NCBI GenBank assembly: GCA_963681505.1
Contig: OY811976.1
Location: 1,774,416 to 1,838,415 of the forward strand
Length of the DNA stretch: 64,000 bases
Origin: Eunapius fragilis
Lineage: Eukaryota > Porifera > Demospongiae > Spongillida > Spongillidae
Reading direction: 5' to 3'
The notes beneath the pieces are model-generated. The model saw only the letters and a program-made list of their open reading frames with translations. It made no database searches and was not told the origin of the DNA. The first letter of the stretch is position 1. Every line of letters starts with the position of its first letter. Of the stretch, positions 46,279 through 60,190 are shown in pieces. A program made the translations under genes and the position numbers.

Positions 46279-47521
46279 CATGTCTTCATGAGAATGAGAG
46301 ATAGTGACTACGCAATATTGAAATAAGACCATTTAATATAGTTGTGTTATTCATCAATCTCACACCCTCCTCGCTCCTGCGATATAACCAGCACACCATT
46401 GAAAAATTTGAAATTGCACTAAATACCGACGAACCTATATGAACACCTGTATTCATAGTCTGTGGGATATGATGACATGGTGTCCAATCTGACTGCAACA
46501 ATAGCAGACCACTCATCACAGATACGAAGGTAAGTTATCTGGATCCACAAATGGTATCTACTTGTGGAGGCGGAAGCGAGCAGGAGGGGTATACTATGTG
46601 GAGGGGAGAGGGCATCTACAGTACCGGCTCGGTCATAGAGAAAATTCGCAGCTCGATCATTAAGAAAATAAAGCGTATACAACATTGGTAAATAAAGCAA
46701 CCGCTATGAAAACGAATAGTTGGCTTAGTCTCAATGTATACGCTTTAGTTTCTCTATGATCGAGCTGCGAAAATTCTCAATGACCGAGCCGGTACTGTAC
46801 TGGATGGAATAGTTGAGTGTGTGTGAGTGGGGGGGGGGGGGGGGGTCCCTACATAAATGTCGGAATTCGGAAGTTTGGGAGGCCACGTTAACAGTCTACG
46901 AGGTGTTGTAGTAATTTTGACAAGTTAAATACATTATTACAACTATGTACATGCTAGTTGTAAGCACACCCACCCACTATATCAATTTCCTAAGAAATAT
47001 CCCACCCGCAGAGAAAATGAGCTATACAGCTGGAATAATTAAATCCTTAGGACGAGTGGATTTTAATTTCCCAGTGCCGAGAGTTACCTGTAGTTCTCGT
47101 TGTGTATACCTTACAGCGTTTGTTACGTTAACCTAAGTGTTTATTCTTATTTTTTAAAAGGAATGAGATTACGAAATTCAATAGGTGGTTCCTTACACAC
47201 CACGACGACCAATACAAAACTGCACGCCCATGATCGAATATCAGGCACGTATCCAAGATTTTAAAGGGGGGTTCGAACCTGCTGCTAATTATATTTATAG
47301 CTTAATAAGTTATGCGAAGTTCAGTTATGTGCATTCCAGGGGCACGCTCTCACCTTGGCCATTATATGTCTGCTACACAACTTCCTCTTGACCTGGTGTC
47401 AAGGGAAGCTCTTCTACTTGCACATTAGATTCTCATATTTTGTTTCCTTTTATGTGAATGTATGGTATTGTTTATACATATATATATTTTTTAATTCACT
47501 TCGAAAGAAAAAAAAAACACT

Positions 47522-48930
47522 AAAACTTCAGTCCAACGTGCGTACGTACGTACATCCGCGTAATTTAATTATATACTCGGCCTAGCGTCTATTGGTTTCT
47601 AGGTATGCACGTGTACCCATGCAGCAAACAATTGGAAATACCACCGCCCACACAAAGTACATAGCAACGCGTACTTAGCGACCACGCTTCGTGCCACAAA
47701 ACCTGCATACCTGTACATACAGGAAGTAATTATGTACATGCAGTAACAATTATAGCAACGCTATATTTGTTGTTCACTCTCAAGTCTCATCGGACATGCA
47801 GGCCGAGAATATGTAGTTACTATCTGTCAATGATGATTCCATGTATTGCTCGGCATGTTATAGAAGTTGCGTAGTAACAATCGTATGTTAGAATAGGTGG
47901 TAGAATATATATGCAACATTGGGTAAAGCAGTATTATTAAATTAAAAAAAACGAATTATACCTTATTGCAAGATCCTATCACGCCATCACGTGGCCTTTA
48001 TTTTGAAGATGGCGTAAAAAGAGTGTTGCAGGATCGCGTCTATCTTCTCCATCCGGATTAAATGGCTGTTTCCTATCTTAAGGCGCCAGTGTTTAAAGGA
48101 GTGCAATTAGCTGAAGCGAAGGATGCCCTTATGCGCTCGTATGGTAAGGATTGAAAATCAGCTGATATCGAAGGGAACGTTACAGAGCCGACAAAAACCA
48201 AACGGAGATCAATTGGTCAATTGGCTCTGCAACTGTGACATTCAAGAGCGTATCCACATAGAGGTTTCAATGTTGACCCCCCCCCCCCCTCCCCCATCCT
48301 TCGAAGTTAATTGCTTAACAAAACTAACTGACTTCTTAATTATTGCGCGTACCAGTTAAGTCTTGGCCCCAGGCCAAACCGTAACCGGTGGCAGGTTCCT
48401 ATTTGAAACGTGCAGCGATGTAATCTAAGCGCGGTAACGTACTGGGGCCTGTATACATGCAATCGTTACGTTAGTGTGATGTAATTAATACAGAGAGTTC
48501 CCAGACCCAACGCTGCATATATCTACCACCAGTTCTAACATACTGTTACTACGCAACCTCGAATAACATGCCCGCGCAATAAAAATACTTAATGGAACTA
48601 TTATTGTCAGATGGTAACTATATGTTCTCTGCCTGTGCGATGAGACTTGAGAGTGAACCACAATAGCGTTGCTTTAATTGTTACTGCATGTGATGACATT
48701 ATTACCTGTACAGGCATGTAGCTTTGTGGCAAGCATGGTTGCTAAGTACGCGTTGCTATGTACTCTGTGTGAGAGGTGGTCGTTCTATTGGTTACTAGGT
48801 ACGCATACATAGCAACCAATAGGTAGGCGCTAGTATATAAATAAGTCACGCGGACGCATACATGCGTACGTTGGAAATTATAGTAGTAGACTAGCGTGCA
48901 CCCGTGAAAAATCGCGGGTGATTAATTAAA
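47522..48930. mobile_element. Fold-back element FB1 in module 4
   Basis: Arms at about 47522-47945 and 48508-48930. Nearly identical to the module 2 copy, with offset about 14.2 kb. Confidence 0.75.
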
Positions 48931-50503
48931 TAGTCTTTAACATGAATGCCATGTACTGTGCTACATCACCCAATCACATTCGTTGACTGTATGGATCTCT
49001 TTTATCTCTCTTATCCGATGTCCCTTTACTCACCCTTGCAACCGTTAATTTTCTAGTGAAACAATAAACGGATACGGATAGTTGTTTTTGACACGCGTAA
49101 CGATCATTACGTTTGCACGGAAGATTTCGATATCACCCGACAGCAATTTCAATTTGTATGAAAAGGAAATGTATTTTTAAAGTATAGCTATTTAATATGC
49201 ATGAGTGGATTATGCATGAATAAACAGACCAATACGTATTTAATTAAGCGTCCTCAGCATATATGGATCTCTTTAATCTCTTTATCCGATGTCTTTTCAC
49301 TCACCCTTGCAACCATAAATTTTCTTTGGCTCCACTATATTTTGCCTATTGATCATAAATACACTTGTCTTCAAGTGCCGGGCGTTAGGTCAACTATACG
49401 TTCGTTAGGTAAACATAAAGATTCTTGACAGGCTTATATCAGCATTGTCAAACACACTTTCCCGATGCGTTTAGACACGTCACACTAACCACCCCAAAAA
49501 AAATCCGTGTCGATCTCTTACTGGCTATGGACAGGACTGCGTCAAAAGGTTAGGTACGCCTAACGTTTTTTTACTATGATCTAATAGAAAGCTTCATGAA
49601 CAAAACACACATACATGGCACATCTCCTTTATGAATTATAATCTATGGCCTACGTAACGTTTTTTGTTCCGGTATTTTTGTTCTTCGGGCAGTGAGGTAA
49701 ACCTATCACGCCATCACATGGCCTGTTATTTTGATGATGGCTTCAAGTAGTGTTCCAGGATAACGTCTATCTGCTCAATCTGGATTAATGGCTGTTTCCT
49801 ATCTTTAGACGCTAATGTTTAAAAGAGTGCAATTAACTAAAGCGAAGGATGCGCTTATGCGCTGGCAAGGATTGGAAATCCGCTGATATCCAAAGGAACG
49901 TTACAGAGAAACCGACAAAGACCAATTGGAGATCGATTGGTCAATTGGATCTGCAACTTTGATTTCGATCATGGGCGTGCAGTTTCGTAATGGTCGCTAT
50001 GATGTGTAATGAATCACCAATTGTATTCATTATCTCATTCCTCTAAGCACGTTAGGTTAATCTAGTTAGGTAAACCTAATAGAGTGTGTTAGGTATACCC
50101 CAACGAGAACTACTGGTAAACTCTCGGCACTTGAAGATTAAGACAATGTTTTATCCACTCGTACAATTATTCCAGCAGTACATAGTACATTTTCTCTGCA
50201 TGGCGGTGGAATGTTTACTAGGAAATTGATATAGTGCGTGGGTGTGCTTACAACTAGCATGTATATCATTGTAATAATGTGCTTAACTTGTCAAAATTAC
50301 TACTACACCTCGCCGACTGTTAATGTGGCCTCCCAAACTTCCTACTTTATGGTGGATAGTCCAATTTAGGATGCGTAAAGACCATTCGTTAAAAGATCTT
50401 TCGAATTCACGAAATAATTTTTTCAAAACTACGCCGAAGGGTGATTTTGAAAGACACTGTCCCATATAGTGATTGATCATTTTCGCGTGAACTGTCCCAT
50501 ACA

Positions 50504-51860
50504 TCTATATCAGCACAATGATACCGTTTTTTTCACCGCGCAATGGATTATACCTCCTCAAAACTATTGACCAGTTTGGTTCATCTACTGCTAACTAGGT
50601 AATGCACTTGACCAACTCAGGTGTGTTAAGATTGGTTACACTTAAAATGTTTAAAAATGGCTGCAAAAGGAATCGTTTATTCTTACACAGGGACTTTACC
50701 ACAGGATTCATAATGACTCACACACTTTGGACTGATTGCACTTTATTAACGTAATGTCGTTTCTATGACAACGGTTACGTGTGGTGAAGTATTTAATAGA
50801 ATGTTGCAAATGAAAACCCGGATGATAAGAATATCGTTTTTCGCATGTTTCTTCAGCTCTTCTATCCCAGGAATACCATACGTAATTACCTTGGTTGGCA
50901 TATTGATCCGTATTTTGAAACGCTTAGAGCGCTTGCAGGCAAACTATAAAACTGCGAAAAATTAAGCGAAAAAATTCATCGTTTTCGAATGCAACTTACG
51001 CATACGATGTTAAGATTCAGTTTGCCTAGTGACATTAGTTAGACCAGTAGCAAATAGATAATATACAGTCGTTTTTATTCCATACGAGCGATGTTTAATT
51101 TTCCGGGTTTTGCAAAAACGTTAAGAAACGCCCCCCACATTTAGGCGCGCAACGCAATAAACGGAGGTTGTTGCTATGACAACAATCAATTAAATTGATT
51201 AGTGGGATTATTTTTGGTGCAATGAAAACAGCTCCAACAAGCATCCTTATCGAAATGCGGCACCTTGTAATGGCTGAAATTGCGTTGGTAATTCCAAAAA
51301 GGTGTAGCCAACCGTAACATGCCTTAGAAGGTGAGAGTCATGCAGCCTGCTGTAAATATCTGCCAGGACGGAGGGTTTGGGAAAGGACACGCTGAGATTT
51401 AAGCGTCCATAGACGCTCACGATTGGCATCTCGTCTGGTTACTGACTCATTTCAACAAAAGTCAAAAGTTATTGCTGACCTCTATGGTCGCTTAAATCTA
51501 ACCTGATGAAGGTCATTGCATGGGCCATTCTAGCCAGAGGTTTCCAGCCAATACGACTGTTTAGTTAAGTACATAGAATTATTTAATGCAGTTAGTCGTA
51601 ATATAATGTACTAGTAATATAGTATTACTTAATTTGTATTTAATAATAAACCTGAATACAATAATTAGCCTCTATGGACACTAAATCTCAGCATGTCCTT
51701 TCCCAAACCTTCAGTCCTAGCAGATATTTACAACAGGCTGACTGTCACCTTGGTCAAGTCCATTGCCTACTTAGCAGTAAATGAACCAAACTGGTCAATA
51801 GTTTTGAGAAGCTATAATCCATTACGTGGTGAAAATAACGGTATCGATTGTGTTGATATA
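50504..51860. repeat. FB2 fold-back in module 5
   Basis: The left arm begins TATATCAGCACAATGATACC at 50504. The right arm ends near 51860 with GTATCGATTGTGTTGATATA. The 50630-51330 interior is shared with module 3. Confidence 0.65.
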
Positions 51861-52180
51861 TATGCGTATTAATGAACCGTAGTAAATATGATTGTTCGAT
51901 GGCATGGGTAATGAAAAACATTTGAAGAAATCGCTGTTTTATTTCAAATTCGAAATGACACTGATCATAAAAATTTATTGATTCGATTTCATTGTACTTT
52001 TGTGAACGCTTCAATTTAAGCATGTTAATATTAACCAAAACTCAAGCCAAACACGTGTATCCACTATAGATAGTTATTGTGATTTTCAAACCTTCCTAAA
52101 GAGGTCTGGATGGGAGTGTGGGGGGGGGGGGGGGGGGGGGGGGGGTATAAATACAATTAAAAAATCTATTCTGGCATACG

Positions 52181-52795
52181 TCACAAACAATAACCGCTCA
52201 ACGTTGATCTAATGTCATGGGTATAGCCAATTAGATTATTCGTGATCCATTGTTCACACGGTGCGGGATTGGATCCTTTGAACATGGTGTACAGTAGAAC
52301 ATTAAACATTCCTGTTGCGCTGCAGTAAGTAGATAGATCGTTGCATGAAAATGGTCGATGAAGAGATGAAGATAGCTGAAATGTTAAAGTATTGGCTGTG
52401 AATAAAGAGTCCATGCATACGAAATGCATTATAATCGTCATTACCCATGCGCACGAGTTATTGACTACAGCATCCTCGATTGCCATTAGAGCATCCGGAT
52501 TGGTCGTGTTTTCACGTGACCACGGAAAGTTCTTCAAAAGACACACTGCAAGAAGTACCTTGGAAGCCTCATCGGTGATATTGACCACCTGTGATATAAG
52601 TGGAATGCTACAAAGTTCAAAGTATTATCGTGCAACACTGACCATCGATCCCGGGACTAGTTGTCCAAGAAAAAGAACTGCTCTAAGAAGACTTGGTACT
52701 CCTTTGTCGTCCGCAGAGTTCTGTCTTTTATTAGTAGAAGGAGCACCGTGTATTGTACTGATGAATAGAACTAGTATTATAACGATGATCTTCAT
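52181..52795 (-). CDS. Secreted six-cysteine protein, copy 5
   Basis: Exons on the minus strand: 52643-52795, 52445-52588 and 52181-52375. Introns are 54 and 69 nt. 163 residues with signal peptide and six Cys. It shares TGMF and the CTAATGTCAT 3' variant with copy 2 and differs in GYTHD (others GYSHD). All exons are open. TATA box at 52863-52870. The 3' G tract (about 52119-52145) is the longest of the family. Function unknown. Confidence 0.72.
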
Positions 52796-52862
52796 TTCAG
52801 TTTATAATGATTAGTTGATTGATTCGGACAGTTTACTAGTGATAAATGTAGTCTGTGATGGA

Positions 52863-52870
52863 CTTTTATA
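52863..52870 (-). promoter_or_regulatory. TATA box of copy 5
   Basis: TATAAAAG upstream of the copy 5 ATG. Confidence 0.6.
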
Positions 52871-54371
52871 CCAATTACAATGTAGTCAAACAATAAGCGG
52901 ATACAGATAGTTGTTATTGACACGCGTAACGTTCATTACGTTTGTACGGTTGATTTCAATATCACCCGGCAGCAATTTTAATCAGTGAGAAAAGGAAATT
53001 TATTTTTTAAACTGTAGTTATTTAATATGAGTGGATATGCATACAATAAACAGACCAATACTTATTAGGGTTGGAAGGGGTAATCACGAATAATCGTACC
53101 TCTACAATCGGTTACACACCCTATTCATTTCTTCATGTGATGAAAGATAGTGACTACACAATTTATTAAGATCATTTAATATAGGTGGGTTATTCATCAA
53201 TCTCACACCCTCCTCGCTCCTTCGATATAACCAGCACACAGTTGAAAAATTTGAAATTGCACTAAACACCGACTAGCCTATATGAACACCTGTATTCATA
53301 GTCTGTGGGATATGATGGCATGGTGTCCAATCTGACTGCAACAATAGCAGACCACTCATCACAGATACGAAGGTAAGTTATCTGGATCCACAAATGGTAT
53401 CTACTTGTGGAGCAGGAGGGGTATACTAATGTGGAGGCGAGAGGGCATCTACTCGGTCATAGAGAAAATGCGCGGCATGATCATAGTTAAAAATAGGGCG
53501 TATACAACATTGGTAACTAAAGAAACCATAGCAATCGCTATGAAAACTAATAGTTGGCTTAGACCAAATGTATACGCTTTATTTTTTCTATGATCGAGCT
53601 GCGAAATTTCTCAATGGCCGAGCCGGTACTGTACTGGATGGAATAGTTGTGTGTGTGTGTGGGAGGGGTCCTACATGATTAAATGTCGGAATTCAGAAGT
53701 TTGGGTAGCCACGTTAACAGCCTACGAGGTGTTGTAGTAATTTTGACAGGTTAAGCACATTATTACGACTATGTACATGCTAGTTGTAAGCACACCCACC
53801 CACTAAATCAATTTCTTAGGAAATATCCCACCCCCAGAGGAAATGAGCTATACAGCTGGAATAATTAAATTCATTGTACGGGTGGATTTTAATCTACCAG
53901 TGTCGAGAGTTACCTGTAGTTCTCGTTGTGTATACCTTACAGGCTCACCTAACAGCGTTTTTTTAGGTTAACCTACTTACTTTAAAAGGAATGAGATAAC
54001 AAAATTCAAAAGGTGGTTCCTTACACACCTCAACGACCATTACAAAACTGCACGCTCATGATCGAATATCAGGCATGTATCCAAGATTTTAAAAGGGGTT
54101 TCGAACCTGCTGTTAATTATATTTATAGCTTAATAAGTTATGCGAAGTTCAGTTATGTGCATTCCAGGGACACGCTCTCACCTTGGCCATTATATGTCTG
54201 CTACACAACCTCGTCTTGACCTGGTGTCAAGGGAAGCTCTTCTACTTGCACATTACATTCTCATATTTTGTTTCCTTTAATGTGAATGTGTAGTATTTTT
54301 AATATTAATTCAAAAAAAATTCACTTCGAAAGAAAAAAAAAAATTCATTTAAAATGTATGTACATATTTTT

Positions 54372-54760
54372 TACCCAATGCTGCATATATCTACCACCAG
54401 TTCTAACATACGGTTATTACGCAACCTCTTATTACATGCCCGCGCAACTATTATTGTCAGATAGTAACTACATGTTCTCCCGCCTGTACGATGAGACTTG
54501 AGAGTGAACCACAATAGCGTTGCTTTAATTGTTATTGCATGTGATGACATTATTACCTGTGCAGGCATGTAACTAAGTACGCGTTGCTATGTACTCTGCG
54601 TGAGAGGTGGTCGTTCTTATTGGTTGCTAGGTACGCATACCTAGGCGCTAGTATATAAATAAGTCACGCGGACGCATACATACGTGCGTTAGAAATAATA
54701 GTACTAAGCTAGCGTGCACCCGTGAAAATTCGCGGGTGATTTATTAAATAGTCTTTAACA
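54372..54760. repeat. Single right arm of FB1 in module 5
   Basis: Matches 41478-41880. The left arm and centre are missing: an A-rich junction at 54325-54355 joins the left flank directly to the right arm. Confidence 0.7.
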
Positions 54761-55199
54761 TGCATGCCATGTACTGTGCTACATCACCCAATCACGTTCG
54801 TTGACTGTATGGATCTCTTTTAACTCTTTTACCGATGTCCCTTTACTCCCCCGTGCAACCATTAATTTTCATTTCCTCCATTATGCATAGCCTATTAATC
54901 ATAAATACACTTATCTTCTTTAATCTACAAGTGCCGGTAAACTATATGTTCGTTAGAGGAACATAACGACTTATGAGCCGAATCCACGCCCGACAGGTTT
55001 TGCATGGCTTTGTCAAACACACTTAAGCACGTAATTTTAGCCGCCCATGTCAATCGCTTACTGGCTATGGACAGACTACGTAAAAAGATAAGGTGAGCCT
55101 AACGTTTTTTACTATGGCCTACGCAATGTTTATTTTTGTAGCTTATCTTAATTCGGGTAGTATTAGGTGCCTATGCATATCCACTCATATTAAATACGA

Positions 55200-55840
55200 A
55201 ATTAAAAAGTTATTAAAATGATTCACGTTCGAATCGCTATAACTTCCGAATGGTAAACGCTATCGACTTCCTATTTTCAACACGTCATAGTACACCATTT
55301 TTAAATGGTGAAATAGATTCTGGGGTCTAGAATTAGCGTCGTGCCAGTATTGCAACGTCTAATACACCTTGGAGTTCAAACTGGACAAATCTTTCGACTC
55401 AATTCACTTTATAACTATCGATTTATCCTGTTCGTTTACTTCATCCATAACAAATCGATAGTTATAGGATCGCTGCGCGTCTATACCAAATTTGAGATTT
55501 CGTGCCGAAAGATATGGCCAGTTTGAACCCCAAGGGGCATATCGAACGTTGAAACACAGGCACGAAGCTAACGCCAGACCCCAGAATCAATTTGAAAATG
55601 GTATACTACGAAGTGTTGAAAATAGGAAGTCAATAGCGTTTACCGTTCTGAAGCTATAGCGATTCAAACGTTAATCATTTTTATAGCTTATATATATATA
55701 TATATATCATCGTCTGACAGGGATGTGCTGCCCTTCGAAGCAAAATGGCATCTTTTTTGAGCCATCAATTTGGTGTGGCCTTCCCTTGTGGCGCTAAGAG
55801 AATTGCTTATGGCTTGAGAACCTGAATAGAACAGGATGGA

Positions 55841-55878
<38 letters not shown>

Positions 55879-56100
55879 GGTACAGTGTCCAGCAAAATCA
55901 CCCATGTGATACTCTTTCAAATTTTCCAGGACAAGCAAAAGAACAGTAATGCTCGCATTATAATGCATGGCTAATTATAAATTCAGTGCCGAATATCTTT
56001 ATGATGGATAGTCCAATATAGGATGCATAAGGACCATTTGATAGAAGCTCTTTGGAATTCAAGGAAACGAAAACTACTAGCGATTGATCATTGTCGCGTG
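55200..56100. repeat. Repeat family X in module 5 with an AT-flanked insert
   Basis: Equivalent to 42360-43250. An insert of about 140 bp (55707-55846), lying between (AT)n runs, is absent from the module 3 copy. It has no ORF or recognised ends. Confidence 0.65.
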
Positions 56101-56111
56101 AACTGTCCCAT

Positions 56112-57100
56112 ATATCTATATCAGCACAATTGATACCGTTATTTTCACCGCGCAATGGATTATACCTTATCAAAACTATTGACCAGTTTGGTTCATTTAC
56201 TGCTAAGTAGGCAATGCACTTGACCAAGGTGATAGTCAGCCTGCTGTAAATGTCTGCCAGGACGGAAGGTTTGGGAAAGGACACGCTGAGATTTAAGCGT
56301 CCATAGAGGCTCAAATCTCGTCTGGCTACTGACTCATTTCAACAAAAGTTATTGCTGACCTCTATGGTCGCTTAAATCTAACCCTGTTGAGGGTCATTGC
56401 AAGTGCCAGTCTAGCCAGAGCTTTTGGGCCAATAGGGCTGTTTACTTAAGTACATAGAATTATTTAATGCTGTTAGTACTAATATAATGTAGTGTCACTG
56501 TTTTTGTATTTAATAATTAAACCTGAATATAATAATTAGCCTCTATGGAAGCTTCTATGGACGCTTAAATCTCAGCATGTCCTTTCATTACCCACCGAAC
56601 AATGATATTTACTTACAGTACATCAATACGCACATATATCAGCACAATTGATACCGTTATTTTCACCGCGCAATGGATTATATCTTCTCAAAACTGTAGA
56701 CCAGTTTGGTTCATTTACTGCTAAGTAGGCAATGTACTTGAACAAGGTGGCAGTCAGCTGCAACAGAACTCTAGTACACACAAAAACATGTTTTACACAC
56801 CCCACACACATGCACATTCGCCGGAGCAGCACATTCGTAGTTTTAGGCCTCTGCTTATTGTGTGATAGTGGAGTACTCAAATAATAAGGCATTCTACCTG
56901 CCGAAAGTACATATGCATTCCTCAAACGGTAGTGCATCTGCAGATGATTTTCTTTCGAAATGCCATCACTTTCTGAATGGCGGTGGCAGATACCGAATGA
57001 AGATCCGATGCCCACTTCGGTTCGATTCCCCTGAACGTGCATCAGTGGCAACTCTTCTTCTGTTATCAAATCGCTTCAAACTCAGGTAGAGAGGTCGTGT
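56112..57100. repeat. FB2 end, inversion junction and right arm of inverted duplication
   Basis: The module reads through to ATCTCAGCATGTCCTTTC at about 56585. It then switches to module sequence in reverse orientation (ATTACCCACCGAACAATGATATTTACTTAC), and near 56755 joins the reverse complement of 4480-4850 (CTGCAACAGAACTCTAGTAC onward). This marks an inversion breakpoint. Confidence 0.7.
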
Positions 57101-57488
57101 AACTATTGATTTCTTCTGTTGGTGAATATTTACTTCATCCATTGCGGAGATTAGCTATGCGAAGTCGTGCATGGTTTCCGTGCCATGCAATGATTTATGC
57201 AATCAGAGTCAACTATTATGGAAGGGCATGTCTTTTTACTGCAAAGACACACAAAGACAAACCAGAAGGCACAAAGACACGTGAGGATGCTACAAAGAAA
57301 CACAAAGACACTGAAAATGCTCGCTACCTGGCATATAACAATTTTCAATAAAATTTGCACAAAGACATTCAGCTACACGTTTGTATTCAATTGGCATTCA
57401 CAAAGACACTTCAGTACCATTCTAGACCCGACATCGTTTTAATCCGATCGCTCGACCAATCATGATTTATTAACAACATTTATTAAAG

Positions 57489-57720
57489 ATGTCATGTCTG
57501 AAGTGCCACGAAGCATGCCGAGAAGAAAGCGTTGAATGTTGTAGATGTTGGAAATGGGTTCATTATGGATGCGATGGGCTAACAGAGAGTGAAGGAGAGC
57601 TAAGTCGATGCTTCGTCAGTATCATTCTTTTTTCCGTTTAAGTTTTAATGAGGACGATGTCTTCACATTTTGATAGGTTTTGGGTCTGTCTTCAAGAGTC
57701 CTTTATCACTGCTTTCTGTG
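57489..57720 (+). pseudogene. PHD-type zinc finger remnant inside the Mutator-like element
   Basis: From ATG 57489: MSCLKCHEACREESVECC, then CRCWKWVHYGCDGL. The spacing C-x2-C, C-x-C, W-x-H-x2-C fits a PHD finger. The final Cys pair would lie after a likely intron (about 57617-57677), in FWVCLQE. A stop follows within the intron-like stretch. PHD fingers usually bind histone H3 tails. Whether this one is ever made is unknown. Confidence 0.6.
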
Positions 57721-57904
57721 TAGGGAAAATGGTATTGGAAGCTTTGATTTCACACTGGATCATTAGCAAAGCAGCAATGAATAGGTCTTGTATAGATATG
57801 CTGCTATCGAATCTCATTTCCTAGAATCATATGGAAATCTTATTATTCCAGCCGTTAGTGCAGTTTTTAATGACACACGGGAAGATGAAATAGCAAGATA
57901 GATT

Positions 57905-58130
57905 ATGCGAAATGGAGGTATTGAAGGGTATGCAGCACTACAATCAACAGGCAATGGTAACTGCCTTTTTAACAGTGTGCCTTATTTTACTGTTTGGCGA
58001 TGAATCAAAGGCTGTGGAACTCAGAGTGTGACCTGCACTGGAAATGATACACAGATCACAAATGTACAGTAAAATGTCAGACTTAGTTATTGTCAGTCTA
58101 AGTTACTTAGGTGCTACAGTTGATTGCAAC
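57905..58130 (+). pseudogene. OTU-domain remnant inside the Mutator-like element
   Basis: GYAALQSTGNGNCLFNSV matches the OTU active-site block, with Asn in place of the usual Asp (GNGNC for GDGNC). After a frameshift LILLFGDESKAVELRV follows, then a TGA and PALEMIHRSQMYSKM. The catalytic Cys is present but the frame is broken at least twice. Confidence 0.6.
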
Positions 58131-59000
58131 TAAGGAAGTCAAGAATATTTCAAATGTGGACCAATAAAAACTGTGAGTCAATAAACAGTGTCTTTAAAAG
58201 CTGATTTTTATTGGAAGCCTGTAGTAATGCATGAAATGGTTTCAAAGTTGTAAAAAGAAGGTTGACAGATGAGCAACAAATGGAACAGGATACTATAGGA
58301 TACTACTGGCATTTCATAAAAGATTTGTTGTATCAGTTGAAAGGTACAAAGATTATTTATATTTAAATTATTTTTTATATAAAGTTGGCCTATAATTACC
58401 GTTTCCTTTTACAGGTGGATGAAGTGGTCTAAAAAGAGCAAAATGTCCACTGTCATAACTTCTTGAAGGCTATAAACATCACTCCTGCTAATAAGTACAT
58501 AACATCTACAAAAGAACCTTCTTTTTCCATACCACACAAACAAAATGCTGGAAAGAAGCCATCGCAGAAATCCAGTGGCGTACAAATCACAAATAAATAT
58601 AGATAGTGTTGCAGCAGACAGGTGTTTTAGCACTGTTAGCTGAATTTGGCATTTCATTATGCAGAGCCCAATTTGTATTCATTAACTTCATGATGTAGTT
58701 TATTTACTGCTGTAAAGTGGGTCTGAGTACGAGACTAGAATTACCATAAATGGTCAATAGACGAGCGATCGGACAACTTTTCTAAAACGATATCGGGTCT
58801 AGAATAACATTGAAGTGTCTTTGTGGATGCCAATTGAATACAGACGTGTAGCTGAATGTCTTGGTGCAAATTTTATCGAAAATTGTTATATGTCATGTAG
58901 CGAGCATTTTCAGTATCTTTGCGTTTCTTTGTAGCATCCTCACGTGTCTTTGTGCCTTCTGGTTTGTCTTTGTGTGTCTTTGCAATAAAATGACGCGCCC

Positions 59001-59830
59001 ATTATGGAACGGTAAAATTAACTTTTGGAACACTAATTCTGTAATAGCGTCCTGGTTTAGATTTACCTTTGAAGATGTAGGTACACTACACAGGTACCTC
59101 AAATTGGAGTCATGTTCCAAAGCATGGTATGTACGACGGCTACGAAATACATATTTCAAAAATTTTACCGTTCCAAAATAGCCGTCCTTACAGTTATGGG
59201 AGGCGAGCGAGCGGCAGTTCACGCACTTTGCACAGCTATAGACTACAGATCTCCATAACGGATGAAGTAGAAATTAACGAACAGAACGAATCAATAATTA
59301 CAGAAACTCACTACCTACAAACCGAATTTCAAGCGATTACTCATGCCGAAAGTTATGGCGGGTTCAAACCCTGTGGGGTATCGGACGTTGTGATGCTGGC
59401 ACGGAGCAAGTAAAAGACCCCAAAACGTATCTTACTTTAGAGACATGGTGTATATGATGTCTGGAAAATAGGGCGTTGATAGCGTTTATTGTTCGGACGT
59501 TATAACGATTCAAACGCAAAGGGTTTTCATATTAACAGATAGTTGGATCACGCACGAAATTTTGTCGTGAATTGCCCCAATTGAATTTTATAATTTTATA
59601 TATTTTTATAAATAAATTAATAGTGCAGTGCTGCATTTAGTCCCAACCCCAATGCTTCACCAATTCTCAGTCGAATGTAAACGCGTAGGCATTTAATTTT
59701 TAATACAATTTGCCTATAAAGGCTAATGAACGAGGTTCTATCTTGCAAACTATAATCCCATCCACATATTATAATCAAATTCACTCAGAAATAGGTGCTG
59801 CAGAACGACAGCTTTTGTCGTGGACCATCA
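59001..59830. repeat. Right arm of large inverted duplication
   Basis: Reverse complement of about 2130-3600: GGTTCAAACCCTGTGGGG, GCAGTGCTGCATTTAGTCCC, TTTAATTTTTAATACAA and GGTGCTGCAGAACGACAGC all have mirrored partners. The left arm gained MITEs and the right arm gained the Mutator-like element. Confidence 0.7.
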
Positions 59831-60075
59831 TGCTTCACCGAGGAAAGGAGCTCACAGTCATAATACCAACCAACCATCCAACCATTGCAAACAACAATAG
59901 CGACTGAACTATGTGCCGCCGTTTTATTTTATTTAATGCACAACACATTTCTTCTCATAAACGTACAAACGGCGAAAACGTTTGCTGTACAGCAGGTTTC
60001 ACCCGTCAGGACAAGAGACTTTAAAGATCAGTGCTGACGAACTACTTAAGTTTAACTTAACGATGCACAATGAAA

Positions 60076-60081
60076 TTTATT
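60076..60081 (-). terminator. Polyadenylation signal of the 7TM receptor gene
   Basis: AATAAA on the minus strand, about 110 bp past the stop codon at 60191. Confidence 0.5.
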
Positions 60082-60190
60082 GAGGGAATGCACATTATGC
60101 AAGATTTAGTGAACTAAATTTGTTCGCTACACCGATAGTACCAATTCATGGCTTGTTTCCTTCAAAGTGATTAAATAACAGGGTTACAGA

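Larger units (their letters stand above)
57224..59000. mobile_element. Mutator-like element with long TIRs and 9-bp TSD
   Basis: The termini GGGCATGTCTTTTTACTGC and, on the minus strand, GGGCGCGTCATTTTATTGC continue into inverted repeats of about 240 bp (57224-57466 and 58751-59000), rich in ACAAAGAC motifs. The flanks are ATTATGGAA at 57215-57223 and 59001-59009, a 9-bp duplication typical of Mutator-like elements. No MULE transposase is present. The interior carries PHD-finger and OTU remnants, so it is non-autonomous with captured or element-derived coding pieces. Confidence 0.85.
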
